Assembly: GCA_964370855.1 (NCBI GenBank)
Contig: CAYJMF010000095.1
Span: 1-18,687, forward strand
Direction of reading: 5' to 3'
DNA: 18,687 nt
Source: JAKLKS01 sp964370855
Lineage (GTDB): Bacteria > Planctomycetota > JAJSAM01 > JAKLKS01
Of the stretch, positions 1 to 7,298 are shown in pieces (within the stretch, counting starts at the first letter, position 1; every line of letters begins with the position of its first letter). The notes under the pieces were generated by a model that was not told the DNA's origin, did not search any database, and worked only from the letters and a program-made list of their open reading frames with translations. Both the position numbers and the translations under genes were made by a program.

Positions 1-182
1 GGTCCGGTCCGATCCGTTTCGGACCGGACCCTCTCGAAACGGGCGCAACCGCGGCGCCGCAGGCGCCGCGGAACCGCCCGGGCGGGAGGTGATGCCCTCG
101 CAAACGGCCCTCCTCCCCATCCGGGGAGCAGAAACAACGGCGTCCGCCGTGCAACGCCCACCCCCCCTTCCCGGACAATGGG
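1..182. other. Non-coding leader with nested inverted repeats
   Basis: No gene is seen before the sigma-factor start. The stretch is dominated by inverted repeats. Bases 1-10 and 21-30 form a perfect 10-bp stem with a 10-base loop. Bases 14-21 and 35-42 form a perfect 8-bp stem that uses the loop and one arm of the first, so the two exclude each other. Bases 49-58 and 62-71 form a perfect 10-bp GC stem with a 3-base loop. No T-tract follows any of them. They may be the terminator of a gene left of the window or a leader structure of the sigma-factor gene; the sequence does not decide. Confidence 0.6.
49..71. terminator. Strong GC hairpin, possible terminator of an upstream gene
   Basis: Ten-base arms at 49-58 and 62-71 are perfect reverse complements around a 3-base loop. 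A GC-only stem of this length would be very stable in RNA on either strand. There is no T-run after it, so it is not a classical intrinsic terminator; in such a GC-rich genome this is not disqualifying. Confidence 0.35.
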
Positions 183-3100
183 GTGATGGCGACCTCCGCT
201 CCGCCCGCCCGCTCCGATCTCGCGGCCCTCCTCGATCTCTACCGGAGGACCGGGGACCCGGCGGCCTTCGCCGACGTCTACGACGCCACCGCCCCTGGGC
301 TCTTCCGGCTCGCCCTCTCCCTGGCCCCCGACCCGGCCTCGGCGGAGGACGCGCTCCAGGACACCTACATGGCGGCCCTCGAGGCGGCGCGGCGGCCGGA
401 ACCGGTCCGCGAGGTGATGCCCTGGCTGGTCGGCATCCTCAAGCACAAGATCCACCACGTCCGCCACCGGGCGACCCGCCTCCCCGATCCCCTGCGCCTC
501 GAGCCCCGGATCCTCGCCTCCGACCCTCCCACGGAGGCGGCCCGGGCCGAGGAGGCCGCCCGCGTGCGGGAGGCCCTCGAGGCGCTCCCGGAGCCCTACC
601 GCGAGGTGGCGATCCTGCGGTGGCGCTACGGGGTCGAGCCCGCCGCCATCGCCCACGCCCGCGGGGTCCCCCCGGGCACGGTGCGGTCGCTCCTCTCCCG
701 CGCCGCGGGGAAACTGCGCGCCGCCCTCGGGTGTATCATGTTTGGATACTTTGACGCGCGGCCGGGACGGGGCCTCGGGGAGGTCCGCTCCCGCGTCCTC
801 GAGGCCGCCCGCCTGGCCGCCCCCGGGCAGGCCGCGGCGGCCTCGGTCCTTCTCCTCGGAGGTGCGCTCGTGGCCAAGAAGACCCTGGGTGTCGCCGCCG
901 TCCTCGCGCTGGTGCTCCTCGGGGGGTTGTACGGGTGGAGGAGGGGAGGCGGGGAGATCGCGGGGCCCGGGAGTCGGGACTCCCGCGTGGAGGCGTCCCC
1001 GCTCCCGATCGCGTCCACGCCGCGGGAGGAGAAGGGGGCGGAGACCGGAACGGATTCACCGACCGCTCCCCCGCCGGGCGCGATCCCTCCCCTCCCAGCC
1101 ACCGGCTCGCTCCTCCTCCGCGCGACCTGGAGCGACGGGACCCCCGCGGCGGAGATCGGGTTCCTCCTCCAGCCCGCGGGCGTCCGGTCCCATGACGCCC
1201 TGCGGACCGTCCGCACCGGGGAGGACGGTACGGCCCGCGTCGACGTCCTCGCGCCGGGGACCTGGTACCTGGGATCCGATCGCACGAGTTCGAACCACAG
1301 GGCGGAGATCACGGCGGGCACGGTCGCCGCCGCGGACGTCGTCCTCCCTCTCGGTGTCACAGTGAACGGGATCGTCGTGGATGCCGACGGCGCCCCCGTG
1401 GCGGGGGCGTCGATCTGGGCCATGGGCCACGGCCCCCTCCGCGCCGGCACCGTCCCGACGACCTCAGGACCGGACGGACGGTTCCTCCTCCGCGGACTCG
1501 AGTCCCCCCGGGAGATCGGGGCCCGCGCCCCCGGCCACTCCCCCTCCGCAGCGACGATGGTCGCCGCCGGAGAGGGGGCGGAGGTGGAGGTCCGGCTCCG
1601 CCTCCGCGGGCCCGGGGGCTCGGTCATCGGCCGCGTCCTCGACTCGGCGGGCCGCCCCCTCGCCGGGGCCCTCGTCCGGGTGGGGCCGCCTCATGCCTGG
1701 TCGATGATCCTCGGCGAGAAGGGGTCCGAGGGGATGCGCATCTCCGGCGAGGTGTTCCTCACCGACGCCGAGGGGAGATTCCGCGCCGAGGGCGTGGAGG
1801 CGTGCCGCATACCGTGGATCGCGTTGGCCGACGGTTGGGCGCCCGCCACGGGTGCGATCGAGGTGCCCGGGGGTGGGGCGGCGGGGCTGGAGATCCGGAT
1901 GGGCCTGCCCGGCTCCCTCGCCGGCGTGGTGACGACCGCCGCCGGGACCCCGGCGGGGAACGTCCTCGTGGGGATGCAGGGGAGGGAGGGGGTCGAATCC
2001 CTCCTCTCCCCCCGCGTCGTCACCGCCGCCGACGGCTCCTTCCGGATCCCGGACCTCGCGCCGGGTGAGTATGCCTTCGTCGTGGATGGGGGGGACTGGG
2101 GCAAGGCGACGGCCACCCAGGTCATCGAGGAGGGACGGGAGGCCCGCTGGGATCCGCGACTCGATCCCGGGTTCGTCCTCCGGGGCCGCGTGGTGGACGA
2201 GGAGGGGAGACCGCGGGAGCGCTGGAGCGTGTACGTCGTTCCCATGGAGCAGGGGGAGCACCTCGACACCTGGTTCCAGGTTCAGACCCGCACCGATGCG
2301 GAGGGCAACTTCTCCGTCGCCGCCTGCCCCGACCGCCCGCTCCGCGTGCGCTTCATCTCCCCCGCCGCCGCGCAGGAGGCGGACTTCCCCTCCGTGGAGC
2401 GGAGCGGCTTCGTCGCCGGCGGGGAGCCCCTCGTCGTCACGGTGCCCGGGAGTTCCCTCCCCTCCGCCTTCCTCGTCGGCTCGGTCCTCGACCCGGCGGG
2501 CCGTCCCCTCGCGGCGGCCCAGGTCTGGATCTACCCCGCCTCCGACCCCACCGGGGGCAGGTGCCTCTCCGTCCTCCCCGCCGACGGCTCCTTCCGCATC
2601 GGCCCCCTGCCGCCGGGGGACTACGCGCTGGACGTCCGCGTTCCCGACCAGGACGTCCTCCCCCTCGGCACGCGGACCCTGGAGAGCGGGCGGACGCTGG
2701 ACCTCGGCGCGCTCCGGTTCGAGGCCTCGGGGAGAATTCGCCTTCTCCTCCGGAAGGCCGCGGGCCCGCTCCCGACGGCCCTCGACGTGCTTCTCTCCTC
2801 CGACGAGGGCGGGCTGGAACGGAGGCGGGTCTACGGCATCGAGGAGGGGCGCGCCGTCCTCGGCCCCGTCCGGCCGGGGGTCTACCGGTTGTCGATCCAC
2901 GAGGCGGCCCCGGGGGCCAGCGTCGCCTGGGCGACGGTCACCGTCCCCGCCGGCGGCGACGGGGAGGTCGATGTCCTCCTCTCCCCGGCCCGCCACCACC
3001 GGGTCTTCTTCCCCGCCCCCGGCGGGGCGGGGCTGCCGAAGGACCTCCGGGTGACCGTGAAGGACGGCGACGGCCGCGTGGTCCACGAGGAGTACGCCTG

Positions 3101-3284
3101 GCAGGTGATCGAAACGCTCCCCGGCGGGAAGATGCGGAAGCAGGATCTCCTGAACGTCCTCCTCCGGCTCCCTCCCGGGGAGTACGGCGTGGAGGCGAGG
3201 GCCGGGGACGGGAGCGGGGCGGCGGGGAGGGTGCGCATTGCGGAGAGCGGGCCGGGGGGGGAGACGACGCTCCCGCTGCGGTGA
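183..3284 (+). CDS. ECF sigma factor fused to a membrane segment and carboxypeptidase-regulatory-like repeats
   Basis: A 1033-residue chimera. Residues about 20-100 are sigma-70 region 2 (DALQDTYMAALEAA, then PWLVGILKHKI) and about 125-182 are region 4 (ALPEPYREVAILRWRYG, then a helix-turn-helix ending PGTVRSLLSRA). A hydrophobic segment at about 234-250 follows, then a Pro/Ser/Thr-rich linker and about six beta-rich units of 70-95 residues resembling CarboxypepD_reg domains (near 308, 393, 480, 577, 664 and 764), each with a G-x-V-x-D-x-x-G-x-P-type start and a DGxF-like turn. Known ECF factors are about 200 residues; long C-terminal extensions with membrane helices are described in Planctomycetota ECF groups. 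I infer a membrane-tethered regulator whose outer part senses or binds something. The start is GTG 183 or ATG 186; no clear ribosome site precedes either. No separate anti-sigma gene is seen nearby. Confidence 0.85.
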   Translation: MMATSAPPARSDLAALLDLYRRTGDPAAFADVYDATAPGLFRLALSLAPDPASAEDALQDTYMAALEAARRPEPVREVMPWLVGILKHKIHHVRHRATRLPDPLRLEPRILASDPPTEAARAEEAARVREALEALPEPYREVAILRWRYGVEPAAIAHARGVPPGTVRSLLSRAAGKLRAALGCIMFGYFDARPGRGLGEVRSRVLEAARLAAPGQAAAASVLLLGGALVAKKTLGVAAVLALVLLGGLYGWRRGGGEIAGPGSRDSRVEASPLPIASTPREEKGAETGTDSPTAPPPGAIPPLPATGSLLLRATWSDGTPAAEIGFLLQPAGVRSHDALRTVRTGEDGTARVDVLAPGTWYLGSDRTSSNHRAEITAGTVAAADVVLPLGVTVNGIVVDADGAPVAGASIWAMGHGPLRAGTVPTTSGPDGRFLLRGLESPREIGARAPGHSPSAATMVAAGEGAEVEVRLRLRGPGGSVIGRVLDSAGRPLAGALVRVGPPHAWSMILGEKGSEGMRISGEVFLTDAEGRFRAEGVEACRIPWIALADGWAPATGAIEVPGGGAAGLEIRMGLPGSLAGVVTTAAGTPAGNVLVGMQGREGVESLLSPRVVTAADGSFRIPDLAPGEYAFVVDGGDWGKATATQVIEEGREARWDPRLDPGFVLRGRVVDEEGRPRERWSVYVVPMEQGEHLDTWFQVQTRTDAEGNFSVAACPDRPLRVRFISPAAAQEADFPSVERSGFVAGGEPLVVTVPGSSLPSAFLVGSVLDPAGRPLAAAQVWIYPASDPTGGRCLSVLPADGSFRIGPLPPGDYALDVRVPDQDVLPLGTRTLESGRTLDLGALRFEASGRIRLLLRKAAGPLPTALDVLLSSDEGGLERRRVYGIEEGRAVLGPVRPGVYRLSIHEAAPGASVAWATVTVPAGGDGEVDVLLSPARHHRVFFPAPGGAGLPKDLRVTVKDGDGRVVHEEYAWQVIETLPGGKMRKQDLLNVLLRLPPGEYGVEARAGDGSGAAGRVRIAESGPGGETTLPLR

Positions 3285-3287
3285 GGG

Positions 3288-3411
3288 AGGGGTATACGGT
3301 ACCCGACCCGATTCATCGGGGTTGCCCTCGCCGTTCGGTGTCAGACGCAAGTCGGCAGGGAGAGCCCATCGCACAACCCCGATGAATTGGGTCGGGTACG
3401 GTATCCCCCTC
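3288..3411. repeat. Long imperfect inverted repeat (foldback element)
   Basis: The left arm (about 3288-3324) and right arm (about 3374-3411) are reverse complements over roughly 36 bases with about three mismatches, around a 49-base centre that can itself pair (CCCTCGCCG near 3325 with CGGCAGGG near 3353). It lies wholly between the sigma-factor stop and the kinase start. It could be a small foldback or MITE/REP-like element, a bidirectional terminator, or a structured RNA. No second copy was found in this window. Confidence 0.7.
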
Positions 3412-3462
3412 CTCTCCCCTATGGCTTCCCGCCTCCCGCCGGGATAGCCTGATCCCCCGGAG

Positions 3463-5232
3463 ATGCCCACCCCCTGCCCCCACTGCCTGCGTTCCATGCC
3501 CGACGGGGCCGCGTCCTGCTCGCGGTGCGCCGGCTCCCCCGCCGCGCCGGTCCCCTTCCCCGACGCCTCGGGGGGACCGCCGCCCCCCCTCCCGGAGCGG
3601 TACCGCGTCCTGCGCTTCCTCGGCCGCGGGGGCATGGGCCGCGTCTACCTCTGCGAAGACTCCGAGCTCGACGTGGAGGTGGCCATCAAGGTCCTCCCCG
3701 CGGAGGTCGCCGCCGACGAGGGGGCCATGGCCGCCCTCTCCCGCGAGGCCCGCCTCTCGGCGCGCCTGCGCGGCTGCCCCGGCATCCTCCAGCTCTACGG
3801 CTTCGAGCGCCACGAGGGGAACGCGCTCCTCGTGATGGAGTACGCCCCCGGCGGCTCCCTCCTCTCGCTCCTCCGCCGTGACGCGGGGCTCCCCGAGCCG
3901 GAGTGCCGCCGCCTCGGGGCCGCCGTGGCCGACGCCCTCGCCTTCGCCCACGACCGGAAGGTCCTCCACCGCGACGTCAAGCCCGCCAACGTGCTGATGG
4001 CAGCCGACGGCTTCCCCCGCATCGCCGACTTCGGCATCGCGAGGGTGCAGGCCGAGTCCTCCTCCGCATCCACCATGGCGGGCTGCGCCGGCACCCCGTC
4101 CTACATGCCCCCGGAGGTCATCGACCGCCGCCCCCCGGATCCCCGCTCCGACCTCTACTCCCTCGGCTGCGTGCTCTTCGAGATGGCCGTCGGCGAGCCC
4201 CCCTTCCTCGGGACATTCGCCGAGATCGCGCTCCAGAAGTCCCGCCCCGGCGGCCGCGTCCCCGACCCCCGCGAGGCGCGCCCCGGGATCTCCCCGGAGT
4301 ACGCCGCCGCGGCCCGCTGCCTCATGGCCCGCGATCCCGCGGAGCGCTACGGGGACGCCCGCACCGTGGCCCGCGTGCTCCGCGGCGAGGCCGGCGCCGG
4401 GGCGAAGGCCCCCGCCGGACGGCCCTCGCTGATCCAGCCCGACCTCCCCATGGAGCCGGCGGTGCGCGGCCTCCCCCTGCCCCCCGCGGTGGAGGGCCCG
4501 GAGCCGACCCTTCCCCCGGGCTTCCTCCGCGCCCGGGGCCGCACCTGGTGCGTGAAGGACGGCGCCGAGATGGCCCTCGTCCCCGGGGGCCCCTTCCTCC
4601 GCGGGAGCGACGGCGGCGGCCCCGACGAGGGGCCCGCGCGGGAGATCCACCTCTCCCCCTTCCTCGTGGACCGCCACGAGGTCACGGTCTGGCAGTACCG
4701 GCGGTTCTGCGAGGCGGCGAAGCGGGCGATGCCGGACCAGCCCCCGGGGGCCAACGATCGCCACCCCGTCGTGAACGTCACCTGGGCCGAGGCCGTGGCC
4801 TACGCCGAGTGGGCGGGGAAGTACCTGCCCACGGAGGCGCAGTGGGAGAAGGCCGCCCGCGGCACCGACGGCCGCGAGTTCCCCTGGGGGAACGAGCCCC
4901 CGACGGGCGCCCTCCCCCGCCACCAGGATCCCGGCGAGGGGGGACCGGCCACGGTGGGCTCCTTCCCCGCGGGCATGAGCCCCTTCGGCTGCCTCGACAT
5001 GGTGGGCAACGCCTGGGAGTGGGTCGGGGACTGGTACGCGGCGGACTACTACCGGACGTCCCCGGGGAGGGACCCCATCGGGGCCCTCGAGGGGACGAGC
5101 CGCGTGCTGCGGGGGGGCGCGTGGAACGATCCCGGGGGCCGCCTCCGCGTCACCAAGCGGAGGCGGAGCCAGCCCGACTCCCGCTACGGCTTCGTCGGGT
5201 TCCGCTGCGTCAAGGACCTGCCTGCGGGGTAG
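3463..5232 (+). CDS. Ser/Thr protein kinase with zinc ribbon and C-terminal FGE-sulfatase-like domain
   Basis: A 589-residue fusion. Residues 5-22 form a short zinc ribbon (C5, C8, C19, C22). The Hanks-type kinase domain runs from about 47 to 308: glycine loop GRGGMG at 54-59, VAIK with Lys76, catalytic loop HRDVKPAN at 169-176, DFG at 189-191, and MPPE at 215-218 in place of APE, so it looks catalytically competent. After a linker, residues about 368-583 match the formylglycine-generating-enzyme/sulfatase-modifying-factor fold (HEVTVWQYRRFC, YLPTEAQWEKAARG, DMVGNAWEW, RGGAW, GFRC). The cysteine pair that does formylglycine chemistry in true FGEs is absent after RGGAW, so this domain is probably a binding or sensory module. 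No membrane segment is evident. ATG 3463 follows the foldback element; ribosome-site support is weak. Confidence 0.9.
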   Translation: MPTPCPHCLRSMPDGAASCSRCAGSPAAPVPFPDASGGPPPPLPERYRVLRFLGRGGMGRVYLCEDSELDVEVAIKVLPAEVAADEGAMAALSREARLSARLRGCPGILQLYGFERHEGNALLVMEYAPGGSLLSLLRRDAGLPEPECRRLGAAVADALAFAHDRKVLHRDVKPANVLMAADGFPRIADFGIARVQAESSSASTMAGCAGTPSYMPPEVIDRRPPDPRSDLYSLGCVLFEMAVGEPPFLGTFAEIALQKSRPGGRVPDPREARPGISPEYAAAARCLMARDPAERYGDARTVARVLRGEAGAGAKAPAGRPSLIQPDLPMEPAVRGLPLPPAVEGPEPTLPPGFLRARGRTWCVKDGAEMALVPGGPFLRGSDGGGPDEGPAREIHLSPFLVDRHEVTVWQYRRFCEAAKRAMPDQPPGANDRHPVVNVTWAEAVAYAEWAGKYLPTEAQWEKAARGTDGREFPWGNEPPTGALPRHQDPGEGGPATVGSFPAGMSPFGCLDMVGNAWEWVGDWYAADYYRTSPGRDPIGALEGTSRVLRGGAWNDPGGRLRVTKRRRSQPDSRYGFVGFRCVKDLPAG

Positions 5233-5257
5233 GGCGGGGCTATCATGTCCCCTCCCC

Positions 5258-6001
5258 GTGGACGACCCCTCCCCCCTCCCGCCCGCCCCGCCCCGCCGCT
5301 GGCCCTCGAAGCTCCGCGGCTGGCTGCGCCGCGCCGCCATCGCCACCTGCTTCGCCGCCGGCGGCGCCCCCTGGCCGCGCCTCGAGGTGCCCCTCGCGAT
5401 GGTCGCCGCCGGCGGCCTCCTCCACCTCCTCTCCAAGGGGTACCTCGTCCGCCGGGCCCGGGTCGCCCGCGAGGGGCCCTACCGCTGGATGCGCCACCCC
5501 TTCTACGCGGCCAACATCCTCCTGGAGACGGGCCTCCTCCTCTTCGCCGGCGCCTGGTGGGCGGTGCCGGTGTATCTCCTCGTGGCACACTTCGCCTACC
5601 ACGCCGCCATGGACGAGGAGGAGGCGGACCTCGCCGCGGTCCACGGGGAGGAGTGGGCCTCCTACGCCGCCCGCACGCCCCGGCTCCTCCCCTGGCGGGG
5701 GCCGGGCCCCCGGGGGGACGGCCCCGGCTTCTCCTTCCGGAACCTCGTCTACGAGCGGGAGATCCCGCGGCTCATGCGGCTCCTCTCCCTCCCCTTCGGC
5801 CTCCTCTGGTGGCACGCCTTCCGCGCGCAGGAGGGGCCGCTTTTCGATCGCCCCCTCCTCCCGCCCCCCGCGGACGTCAACGCGATGCTCCTCGTGGCCT
5901 TCGCGGGAACCCAGGCGGCCTCCTGGTTCACGGGGATGCTGCTCCGCGCCCCCCGCCTCGACGGGGGGACCCGCTTCGAGACGAGGGAGGGGGGCGACTG
6001 A
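5258..6001 (+). CDS. Isoprenylcysteine carboxyl methyltransferase-type membrane protein
   Basis: A 247-residue multi-helix membrane protein. The diagnostic core is at about 88-100 (GPYRWMRHPFYAA), followed by hydrophobic helices and then an acidic segment (DEEEADLAAVHGEEW) leading to a Y-A-A-R-T-P-R-L-L-P end of the core. This matches the ICMT/PEMT-like methyltransferase fold, where the RHPxY stretch and the following Glu-rich helix form the SAM site. Bacterial members are mostly uncharacterised and rarely act on prenylated proteins, so the substrate is unknown. About 90 extra C-terminal residues carry further hydrophobic segments. The GTG start at 5258 lies 25 bases after the kinase gene, so co-transcription is likely. 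The 3' end converges on the RAM-domain gene with 6 bases between stops. Confidence 0.75.
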   Translation: MDDPSPLPPAPPRRWPSKLRGWLRRAAIATCFAAGGAPWPRLEVPLAMVAAGGLLHLLSKGYLVRRARVAREGPYRWMRHPFYAANILLETGLLLFAGAWWAVPVYLLVAHFAYHAAMDEEEADLAAVHGEEWASYAARTPRLLPWRGPGPRGDGPGFSFRNLVYEREIPRLMRLLSLPFGLLWWHAFRAQEGPLFDRPLLPPPADVNAMLLVAFAGTQAASWFTGMLLRAPRLDGGTRFETREGGD

Positions 6002-6007
6002 CCGCGC

Positions 6008-6238
6008 CTACTCCTCGGTGGCGAGGCAGGTGAGCGTGTCCTCCACCCCGGGGATGGGTTGGATCCCCTCGTTCACGAGGTCCCCGAGGCGCTTCACGTC
6101 CCCGGCCTCGATGACGGCGACCACGTCGTAGGGCCCGAAGGTGAGGCTCGCCGAGACGACTCCCGGGAGCCGCCGCAGGTTTCGCGCCGCCTCCTTCGCC
6201 ATCCCCGCCCGCACCGTCACCAGCACGTAGGCCTTCAT
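6008..6238 (-). CDS. Stand-alone Lrp/AsnC ligand-binding (RAM) domain protein
   Basis: A 76-residue protein from ATG 6238, shorter than full Lrp/AsnC regulators because the DNA-binding half is missing. It opens MKAYVLVTV, has LRRLPGVVSASLTFGPYDVV in the middle and ends with PIPGVEDTLTCLAT, the beta-alpha-beta-beta-alpha-beta pattern of the RAM domain, including the conserved GPYDV turn. Such single-domain proteins form oligomers that bind amino acids or similar small ligands. The ATG overlaps the TGA of the formate/nitrite channel gene (ATGA) and a GGAGG site (6250-6246) lies inside that gene 7 bases upstream, so the two are translationally coupled. I infer a role in sensing or controlling the channel. 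Confidence 0.85.
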   Translation of the reverse strand: MKAYVLVTVRAGMAKEAARNLRRLPGVVSASLTFGPYDVVAVIEAGDVKRLGDLVNEGIQPIPGVEDTLTCLATEE

Positions 6239-7131
6239 GCCTTCTCCTCCGGCCCCTTCCTCAGGAAGACGGCCCAGTAGACCGCCGCCACGAGGACGGC
6301 GCCCCCGACGACGTTCCCCAGCGTCACGGGCAGGAGGTTCCCGAGGAACCCCGCCCAGTCCACGGACGCGTACGCCGCGGGATCCCGGCGCGCGGCCTCC
6401 CAGAAGGCCGGCTCCGCCCGCTCGCGGACGAGGATGGCGTAGGGGATGAAGTACATGTTGGCGACGCAGTGCTCGAAGCCCGACGCCACGAAGGCGGCGA
6501 TGGGGAAGAGGACGGCGGCGATCTTGTCCACGGTGCTGCGGGCGCTGTAGACCATCCAGACGGCGAGGCAGACCAGCGCGTTGCAGAGGATCCCGAGGGC
6601 GACGGCCTGCCCGAAGCCGAGGCCGGTCTTGGCCCTCGCGATGTCCAGCGCCGCCGCCCCCACGGCCCCTCCCGCCATCCCGTGCTGGCCGCCCGCGAAC
6701 ACGAGGAACGCCGTGCCGATGGAGCCGACGAGGTTCCCCGCGTAGACGAGGCCCCAGTTCCGCAGCAGGGCCGCCGTGGTCACCTTCCGGCTCGCCCAGG
6801 CCATGACGATGAGGTTGTTGCCAGTGAAGAGCTCCGCCCCCCCCACCACGACGAGGACGAGGCCGAGGCAGAAGGCCGACCCCGCGAGGACCCGCTGGAT
6901 GCCGAAGGGGAGCGGGGCCGTCCACGCCTCCCCGGCGGGGCCGCGGAACTGGAGGGAGCCCGTGGAGACGGTGGTGGCGAAGACGGCGCCGAGCGCGATG
7001 AAGGCGCCGGCCAGCACCGCCAGCGCGAAGACCTTGAGGGGGGGCGTCTCGGCCTTGCGCACGCCGATGTACTCGGCGCGGGTCGCCATCTCCTGGGGGA
7101 GCAGGGCGTCGATGTGGATCTCGGGCACCAA
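6235..7131 (-). CDS. Formate/nitrite transporter family (FNT) channel
   Basis: A 298-residue integral membrane protein with six hydrophobic segments. FNT signatures are clear: GAELFTGN at 98-105, ILCNALVCLAVWM at 181-193, GFEHCVANMYFIPYA at 218-232, and NLLPVTLGNVVGG at 265-277. His221 corresponds to the conserved pore histidine of FocA (His209). The family forms pentameric channels for formate, nitrite, hydrosulfide or other small monovalent anions; which one is carried here cannot be read from sequence. I chose the TTG at 7131 because GGAGG (7143-7139) lies 7 bases upstream; the next codon is GTG (7128), which is also possible. It is the first gene of a two-gene operon with the RAM-domain protein. 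Confidence 0.92.
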   Translation of the reverse strand: MVPEIHIDALLPQEMATRAEYIGVRKAETPPLKVFALAVLAGAFIALGAVFATTVSTGSLQFRGPAGEAWTAPLPFGIQRVLAGSAFCLGLVLVVVGGAELFTGNNLIVMAWASRKVTTAALLRNWGLVYAGNLVGSIGTAFLVFAGGQHGMAGGAVGAAALDIARAKTGLGFGQAVALGILCNALVCLAVWMVYSARSTVDKIAAVLFPIAAFVASGFEHCVANMYFIPYAILVRERAEPAFWEAARRDPAAYASVDWAGFLGNLLPVTLGNVVGGAVLVAAVYWAVFLRKGPEEKA

Positions 7132-7298
7132 GGGCGGGCCTCCGGTGCTGGGCTCCCCGCCACTCTACCGCCGGGAGGGCGGCGGCGGAGGGGGAGGAGG
7201 TCCCCGGTCCTGCCGGGGATCCGTGACGGGGCCCCGTGACGGGCATCGCCCTCCCGCCGGATTCGCTTCCGCGGGCGGCGGTGCGGGATACTGGGCCG
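7132..7298. promoter_or_regulatory. Divergent intergenic region between the FNT channel and phosphofructokinase genes
   Basis: The 167-base gap separates divergent genes and should hold both promoters; no convincing -35/-10 pair could be fixed. It contains a hairpin (7202-7207 with 7213-7218, loop of 5) followed at once by two direct copies of CCGTGACGGG (7221-7230 and 7234-7243). GATACT at 7286-7291, just before the ATG at 7299, resembles a -10 box and would imply a nearly leaderless transcript; this is weak. Confidence 0.45.

Noticed and set aside
89..754. ORF starting GTGATG behind a GGGAGG-like stretch, overlapping the sigma-factor start
   Set aside because: The G-rich site is too close to the start, and the protein is a low-complexity Pro/Arg/Gly product of another frame of the sigma gene, whose own frame shows clear region 2 and 4 motifs.
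1464..3635. Very long antisense ORF under the sigma-factor fusion (similar long ORFs at 3313-5436 minus, 3903-6131 plus and 6776-9445 plus)
   Set aside because: High GC removes stop codons in all frames. These products are rich in Arg/Pro/Gly/Ala, show no motifs and lie across well-recognised genes.
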